This document shows, piece by piece, positions 59,099 to 64,000 of a DNA stretch of 64,000 bases. Position numbers and translations under genes: made by a program. Position 1 is the first letter of the stretch. Every line of letters starts with the position of its first letter. The notes beneath the pieces were generated by a model that saw nothing but the letters and a program-made list of their open reading frames with translations, did no database searches and had not been told where the DNA came from. This DNA is from an uncultured Veillonellaceae bacterium (GTDB lineage Bacteria; Bacillota; Negativicutes; Veillonellales; Dialisteraceae), in the NCBI GenBank assembly GCA_958348245.1, contig CATVYJ010000001.1, positions 62,001 through 126,000 on the forward strand, written 5' to 3'.

Positions 59099-60243
59099 AG
59101 TGGTCCACCGAGGCGAAGGTCGGCGCGTTCGCGCTGGCAGGCCTCATCATCTTTGCGGCGATCATCGTCCAGCTTTCTCATCTGGTGCTGTTTGGAAAAG
59201 ACGGTTTTCATGTAACGGGCTATTTCCAGGAAGCGGAAGGCATCGAGCGGGGCAATCCCATTCGCTATGCCGGCGTGGAAGTAGGGCGCGTAGACGATAT
59301 CCTTGTCGACCGCGGAGAGGCGGTGCTTTCCCTGCGGTTTTATGACGGTACGGAAGTGCCGAAAGACGCGGCGTTTTCCATCCAGTCCAGCGGCGTCATG
59401 GGCGGCATGTATGTGCGTGCTTCCGGAGGACGGCTGGAAGACGGCATCCTGGAAGAGGGCATGTCCGTACACGGAGCGGCGGCTCCGGGATTTGAGACGG
59501 CCATGAATAAGATGGACCGGCTCGCTGATTCGGCGCAGCAGCTGCTGGACGGGCTGAATGCGGTCATGGCAGACCGCGCCGCACAGAATAATATGAAAGA
59601 CACCATCGCCAATATCAATACGCTGACCCAGAATCTGGCAGTGCTTACTGCGCAGGGCATTCAGATCGCAGGCGACGTGGAAAGCATGAGCCGGCAGATG
59701 AGCGGCATGCTTGCCGACTTCAATCGGGATGGCCGGGCAGGTTCGCAGGCGCGGGTCATTCTGGACAACCTGGCGGCCACCTCGGAAAACGCAAAGGAAT
59801 TGTCATTCCGGGCGCGGGATTTGTCGGGGAAACTGGACGGCGTCATGAGCGGTTTCCAATTGTCCGGGGAGGGCGAATTGTTATATAATACGTCAGAAAA
59901 AGAATTTTCTCCCAATTTTTCCTTCCGTTTCGGCGATGAGAAATTTGTCCGGCTCGGCGTGGAATCGCTGGGTGAGGATTCGCTCCTGAATGCGCAGTAC
60001 GGCGTCAGGCAGGGCCGGTGGGATTTCTACGGCGGCGTCATCCGCGGAGAAGTCGGCGCCGGTGCGGACTACAGAGAAGACCGCTGGCGCATCGGCGCGG
60101 ACGTTTATGATCCCAATGATCTGACCGTCCGCATCAGGGGCGGCTATGAAGTGTTTCCCGACATTTTTGCCACGGTTTCGACCATCCAGCCGGAAAAGAG
60201 GAAAGGCGGCGGCAACTATGTGGGGCTCAGCTATATGTATTGA
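59095..60243 (+). CDS. mlaD: MlaD/MCE protein fused to an outer-membrane beta-barrel
   Basis: 382 residues from ATG 59095 (seven bases after GAGGAGGA; ATG 59089 is possible). Residues 8-28 are a membrane helix; MCE domain about 40-115 (GYFQEAEGIERGNPIRYAGVEVG, GVMGGMYV); long helices 130-240 with heptad character; then residues 265-382 alternate aromatic/polar (FSFRFGDEKF, GRWDFYGGVIRG, YVGLSYMY end), typical of a small beta-barrel ending in an aromatic residue. This layout matches the trans-envelope MlaD described in Veillonella parvula, spanning both membranes without MlaA/MlaC. Confidence 0.88.
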   Translation: MKWSTEAKVGAFALAGLIIFAAIIVQLSHLVLFGKDGFHVTGYFQEAEGIERGNPIRYAGVEVGRVDDILVDRGEAVLSLRFYDGTEVPKDAAFSIQSSGVMGGMYVRASGGRLEDGILEEGMSVHGAAAPGFETAMNKMDRLADSAQQLLDGLNAVMADRAAQNNMKDTIANINTLTQNLAVLTAQGIQIAGDVESMSRQMSGMLADFNRDGRAGSQARVILDNLAATSENAKELSFRARDLSGKLDGVMSGFQLSGEGELLYNTSEKEFSPNFSFRFGDEKFVRLGVESLGEDSLLNAQYGVRQGRWDFYGGVIRGEVGAGADYREDRWRIGADVYDPNDLTVRIRGGYEVFPDIFATVSTIQPEKRKGGGNYVGLSYMY

Positions 60244-60279
60244 TTGAAATCCGGTGCATGGATGCAGAAGGGATGGAAC

Positions 60280-61746
60280 ATGATGAAAAGAAATGCGTAT
60301 AAATGGCTTGGCGCTTCGGTAATGGCTGCGCTGACGCTGATGACTTCGCCGGCCATGGCGAAGGGCGTGGAGATCACCCTGCCGGGACAGGCGGCGGAAA
60401 CGGTGCAGAACGCGCTGGAACACCCCTCCAAACAGGTTAATTTCGACAATATGCTGATTGCGGAAAAACTGCCTGCGGCTCCGGAAGCGCCGGTGGAAGA
60501 GACCATCCAGATCGATCTCCGGGGCGCTGTGTCCACGGCCATTGAAAATAACCGGGATATCCGCATTTCCGAATACGCGCTGACCCAGGCGGAGGCGGCG
60601 GTGAGTGAAGCGGCGGCGGCGAAAAATCCCAGCCTCAGCTATGATTTCACTGCATCGCGGAACCGGAGCGAAGGCACGAACACAACAAGCGGAAAGAACG
60701 TGGTAACCATCCAGAACCGCTACAGCAACGGGGTCAACGTGTCGTGGCCGCTGTGGACCGGCGGCCGGGCGGAAGGTCTCATCAGCGCTGCGCGGTATCA
60801 GCGGAGCGCCGCAGAGGAAGCGGTAGAGCTCTCGGAAGCGGATACGAAGCTCAGTGCGACCAGCGCGTATTATCAGTATCTGGAAGCGATCAATCTGGAA
60901 GATGTGAGCCGCGAATCTGTGGATAACCTCACGAGCCATCTCACGAATGTGCAGCAGCAGTACAATGCGGGCATTGTGGCGAAGCTGGACGTGCTGTCCT
61001 CCAACGTATCGCTGGCCAACGCGAAACAGGCATACATCACCGCGCAGAACGCCAAGGATGTGGCGGAAGCCAATCTGAACAACATCATGCGCCTGCCCAT
61101 GTCTACGAAGCTCGTGCCGACAGATACAAATTTCCCGGAACCGGAGTTTACCATCACCATGGATCAGGCGCTGTCCATTGCGGACAAGAACCGCTGGGAA
61201 ATCCGCCAGGCGGAATACGCCTATAAAGCGGCGAAAGAACAGGTCAAGGTGGCCAAGTCGGGCTATCTTCCCACCATCAGCGTGGGCGGCGGCTATAATT
61301 GGCAGGACGACGACTTCCCCGGCTTTGACAACGAAGGCTGGAGCATTACGGGCGGGCTCTCCTGGTCGCTGTGGGACGGCGGCGCGACAGACGCACAGAT
61401 CAAATCCGCCAAAGCGGCCATGCATTCTGCAGAAGAGTCGCTGCAGCAGGTCCGGGAAAGCGTAGCGCTGGAAGTGCGTCAGGATTATCTGAATATTCTG
61501 GCGGCCAAGGAAAAGATCCGTGCGACGGAAGCCGCCGTAGCGGAAGCGGAGGAAGCGTACAAGATCGCCACCGTCCGCTATAAATCCGGCGTAGGCATCA
61601 ATCTGGACGTGCTGGACGCGCAGTACAACCTGAACTCGGCGCGGACGAACTATATCACCGCCATGTACGATTACAATGTGGGGTTGGCTACGCTGGAAAA
61701 GGCGCTGGGCATCCCTGCGGTCATCCGGCCGGACAGTGATAACTAA
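60280..61746 (+). CDS. tolC: TolC-family outer membrane channel
   Basis: 488 residues. Signal peptide about 1-27 (WLGASVMAALTLMTSPAMA), then two outer membrane efflux protein repeats (from IDLRGAVSTAIENNRDI and FTITMDQALSIADKNRWEI) giving the coiled helical tunnel and barrel strands (SWPLWTGGRAEG, LSWSLWDGGATD). It follows mlaD by 36 bases, as in the Veillonella mlaEFD-tolC-tamB locus. ATG 60280 is chosen for AGAAGGGAT; ATG 60262 is possible. A terminator follows. Confidence 0.92.
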   Translation: MMKRNAYKWLGASVMAALTLMTSPAMAKGVEITLPGQAAETVQNALEHPSKQVNFDNMLIAEKLPAAPEAPVEETIQIDLRGAVSTAIENNRDIRISEYALTQAEAAVSEAAAAKNPSLSYDFTASRNRSEGTNTTSGKNVVTIQNRYSNGVNVSWPLWTGGRAEGLISAARYQRSAAEEAVELSEADTKLSATSAYYQYLEAINLEDVSRESVDNLTSHLTNVQQQYNAGIVAKLDVLSSNVSLANAKQAYITAQNAKDVAEANLNNIMRLPMSTKLVPTDTNFPEPEFTITMDQALSIADKNRWEIRQAEYAYKAAKEQVKVAKSGYLPTISVGGGYNWQDDDFPGFDNEGWSITGGLSWSLWDGGATDAQIKSAKAAMHSAEESLQQVRESVALEVRQDYLNILAAKEKIRATEAAVAEAEEAYKIATVRYKSGVGINLDVLDAQYNLNSARTNYITAMYDYNVGLATLEKALGIPAVIRPDSDN

Positions 61747-61758
61747 ACAGGCAAAATG

Positions 61759-61802
61759 AAACTGATTCGGTCCGACGAGCGCGCCGGATTGAATCAGTTT
61801 TT
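61759..61802 (+). terminator. Terminator after tolC
   Basis: AAACTGATTC 61759-61768 pairs with GAATCAGTTT 61791-61800, then T. It separates tolC from tamB. Confidence 0.85.
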
Positions 61803-61976
61803 CTGTGAAATCCGCTTTTCCGGGAAAAGTTTATGAAAGCTTCATGTTTCTCATAGACAGAACATATCCCTGCATATTACACTGTATGTAAGTTATGGCT
61901 ATGATGGAAACCGGCATGCCGGAGCCGGGGGGTATCCCGGCAGTTCTGCAGGAATGGTTTCTTTTGAGGTATAGGT

Positions 61977-64000
61977 ATGAAGAACACGGGGAAATGGGTC
62001 CGCCGGGCGGCTGTGTTCCTGTGCCTCCTCTTTGCGGCGGCGTATATTCTGGTGCGCCCCGCGGTGGTGGCAAGGCTGGAACCGGTGCTCGCGGAAGCCG
62101 CTGGAGAACGGCTGAACGGCTCCCTTTCTTGGAGATCCGTGGATCTCGACCCGCTGTACAATCTGGAATTCAGCGATATGGAGCTGAAAGACGCAGACGG
62201 CCGGGTTGTGTTCAAGTCGCCCTCTTTGACGGTCGGATGGACCCTCTGGGGGGCGTTTTCTGCATGGAAAAATGATGAAGGCGTGTCGGCTATGGTGCAG
62301 GATGTGCTGCTGGACGCGCCGGAACTTTATTTTGCGGAAGAAGCGGACGGCTCGTGGAACATCCAGCAGCTGCTGAAGCCGCAGAAGGAAGAAACGCCGG
62401 GCGCCTTTCACGGGCGCATTCTCGTGAAAGGCGGCGCGGCCAATCTGTCTCTCCAGGCGGGAGGCAGTTGGCATTTCCAGGAGCTGGAAGGGCAGTTTTC
62501 CTGGCTGGACGCGGGACGCATCACCGCGGCACTGTCCGGTGCGTATGAGGATACCCGGTTCTCCGTGAATGCTTCGTATACGGATGAGAAAAATTTCAAT
62601 GCGGAAATTTCGACGGATCCCGTAGCGCTGACATCCCTGCAGGGGGCGCTGGCTTATCTGCCGGAGTCCGCGCCGCGGCTGGTCCTGAAAGACGGCACGG
62701 CGGAAGTGACGAAGGCGGAAGTCGCGCAGAAAGACGGCGTGCTGACATACCGCGCGGAAGGGCGGTTGTCCGGCGCGGCGCTTTCGGCGGACGGATATGA
62801 ATTGACGGGCGGTGCGGCGGACGTTGTTGTGACCGACGGCGCGGTGAAGGTGTCGAATGCACAGATCCGGGTCAACGGACAGGAAGCGGCGGCGGATTGT
62901 ACCGTGTCGTGGGAATCGGAAACCACCGTGGACGGCCATGCGGAAGTCCGGAACGCGGCACTGGACAGACTGCTTCCCGGAGAAGACTGCAGAGGGACCC
63001 TCACGGCGGAGGCCCGCGTATCCGGCCCGCTGTCCGACTGGAAACAGCTCCGGGCGGACGGTTCCCTGTCTCTTCGGGACGGCCGCATCCGCGGCCTGGC
63101 TGTGGAAAGTGCCGGCGCGTCGTTCCAGATGGAGAATGGAAAAGCGGCGGTTTCTTCGCTCCGCGTGAAGACGGAGGACGGTTTACTGAACGGAACCGGT
63201 TCGTATGATTTGGGAACGGGCGATTTCCAGGTGCGCGCCGCGGCGGAATCGCTGTCTCTGGCACCGCTGGCAGCCATCGCCGATGTGAACGGCACGGTGA
63301 CGGGTACGATCAGTGCGGCGGGACGCTGGGACGGCGAAACGCTCGTTTTCTCCGCGCTGTCCGGCGCGGCGGAAGGACGGAATCTCTCGTACGGCGCGTA
63401 TCGCGCGGACGCGGTTTCCGTCGACTTTGACGGCAGCGGCGGCACGTACCGCGTGCGCTTCTACGGGAGCGGTCTGTCCGGTGAAGGCGTGACCGCCGAT
63501 TCGGCGGCCGGTGAAGCAGAAGGGAACGGCGGCCGGTGGACGGTGCGGTATCTGAACGGCACCATGGGCGGCGGCGCATTTTCCCTACGCGGTACTTATG
63601 ATGCGGGACAGATGAATTTTACGGCGCAGGCCGGCGGCGTAGAAGCCGGTCCGCTGGCGGCGCTGGCCGGACAGGACTTCGGCGGCCGGGTGTCTCTCTC
63701 GGGGACGCTGTCGGGAACGACGGAGCGGCCCGTCTTTGATGCGTCCATTTCCGTCTCGGACGGTCATTATCAGAAGGCAAGCTTCCGCCAGCTTTCTGGG
63801 CATCTGACTTCGGACGGCGAATGGGTGACCATTCAGAATGCGGTCATGGAGACGGCTTTCGGACGGCATACCCTGAACGGCCGGGTAGGGATCTCCGGCG
63901 GCCATGCGCTTGAATTGGAAGAGACAAGCGAGCATACGCGCATCGAAAATATTCTCCGCCTGGCAGACATCGACGCGCCGGTGACGGGATGGATCCAAAA
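61977..64000 (+). CDS. tamB: TamB/AsmA-like translocation protein (3' end outside window)
   Basis: An open frame from ATG 61977 (GAGGT upstream) to the window end, 674 codons without a stop. Residues 8-25 (AAVFLCLLFAAAYILV) are the inner-membrane anchor. Next come AsmA-like signatures (VLAEAAGERLNGSLSW, LYNLEFSDMELKD, FKSPSLTVGW) and long repetitive beta-rich stretches with Gly/Ala/Asp turns, the TamB lipid groove. The C-terminal DUF490 part must lie outside. It probably forms a bridge for lipid transport with the Mla genes. Confidence 0.85.
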   Translation, partial: MKNTGKWVRRAAVFLCLLFAAAYILVRPAVVARLEPVLAEAAGERLNGSLSWRSVDLDPLYNLEFSDMELKDADGRVVFKSPSLTVGWTLWGAFSAWKNDEGVSAMVQDVLLDAPELYFAEEADGSWNIQQLLKPQKEETPGAFHGRILVKGGAANLSLQAGGSWHFQELEGQFSWLDAGRITAALSGAYEDTRFSVNASYTDEKNFNAEISTDPVALTSLQGALAYLPESAPRLVLKDGTAEVTKAEVAQKDGVLTYRAEGRLSGAALSADGYELTGGAADVVVTDGAVKVSNAQIRVNGQEAAADCTVSWESETTVDGHAEVRNAALDRLLPGEDCRGTLTAEARVSGPLSDWKQLRADGSLSLRDGRIRGLAVESAGASFQMENGKAAVSSLRVKTEDGLLNGTGSYDLGTGDFQVRAAAESLSLAPLAAIADVNGTVTGTISAAGRWDGETLVFSALSGAAEGRNLSYGAYRADAVSVDFDGSGGTYRVRFYGSGLSGEGVTADSAAGEAEGNGGRWTVRYLNGTMGGGAFSLRGTYDAGQMNFTAQAGGVEAGPLAALAGQDFGGRVSLSGTLSGTTERPVFDASISVSDGHYQKASFRQLSGHLTSDGEWVTIQNAVMETAFGRHTLNGRVGISGGHALELEETSEHTRIENILRLADIDAPVTGWIQ

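Overview
The window is GC-rich and looks like a chromosome of a diderm member of the Firmicutes, most likely class Negativicutes (a Veillonella, Dialister or Megasphaera relative). Firmicute traits are the threonyl-tRNA synthetase T-box, KtrAB, a HutP-like protein, the FloA/NfeD pair and the ribD-ribE-ribBA-ribH order. An outer membrane is shown by MlaEFD, a TolC-family channel and TamB at the right end. The genus cannot be fixed from sequence alone.

Layout. 1-4.4 kb: the end of secF, then a compact nitrogenase-like H-D-K operon. The D subunit keeps three P-cluster-type cysteines but lacks the FeMo-cofactor cysteine, and no cofactor-assembly genes are nearby. 4.6-13.7 kb: an ABC exporter, T-box-controlled thrS, a HutP-like gene, a PadR regulator, two EamA transporters, a 2-hydroxyacid dehydrogenase and a HAD phosphatase. 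13.7-17.1 kb (minus strand): sugar epimerase, response regulator, a histidine kinase without membrane segments, and exodeoxyribonuclease. 17.5-23.3 kb: ACT and PFL proteins, nfeD-floA, two orphan genes, a DapF-fold racemase and a frameshifted nitroreductase. 23.6-24.9 kb: glmU.

25.0-33.9 kb is a decayed prophage inserted between glmU and prs and bounded by near-identical 20-base direct repeats. It keeps an integrase with an early amber codon, two tRNA-like relics, a good tRNA-Trp, a broken terminase, the portal, a MuF head protein with a toxin-like C-terminus and a small downstream gene, a Rha antirepressor, an RHH repressor, a possible GNAT toxin-antitoxin pair, and a deletion-fused tail gene.

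34.0-64.0 kb is housekeeping: prs, pth, tmk; the FMN-riboswitch riboflavin operon; a folate operon folP-folB-folK behind an elaborate attenuator-like leader, running by stop/start overlaps into mfd, a MOP-family flippase and mazG; HU; a diacylglycerol glycosyltransferase; ktrB-ktrA; murA and an MreB-like gene; a secreted lipoyl-like protein paired with an S55 (SpoIVB-type) peptidase; and mlaE-mlaF-mlaD-tolC followed by tamB. This last order matches the trans-envelope lipid transport locus described in Veillonella. No CRISPR array, insertion sequence or rRNA was seen.
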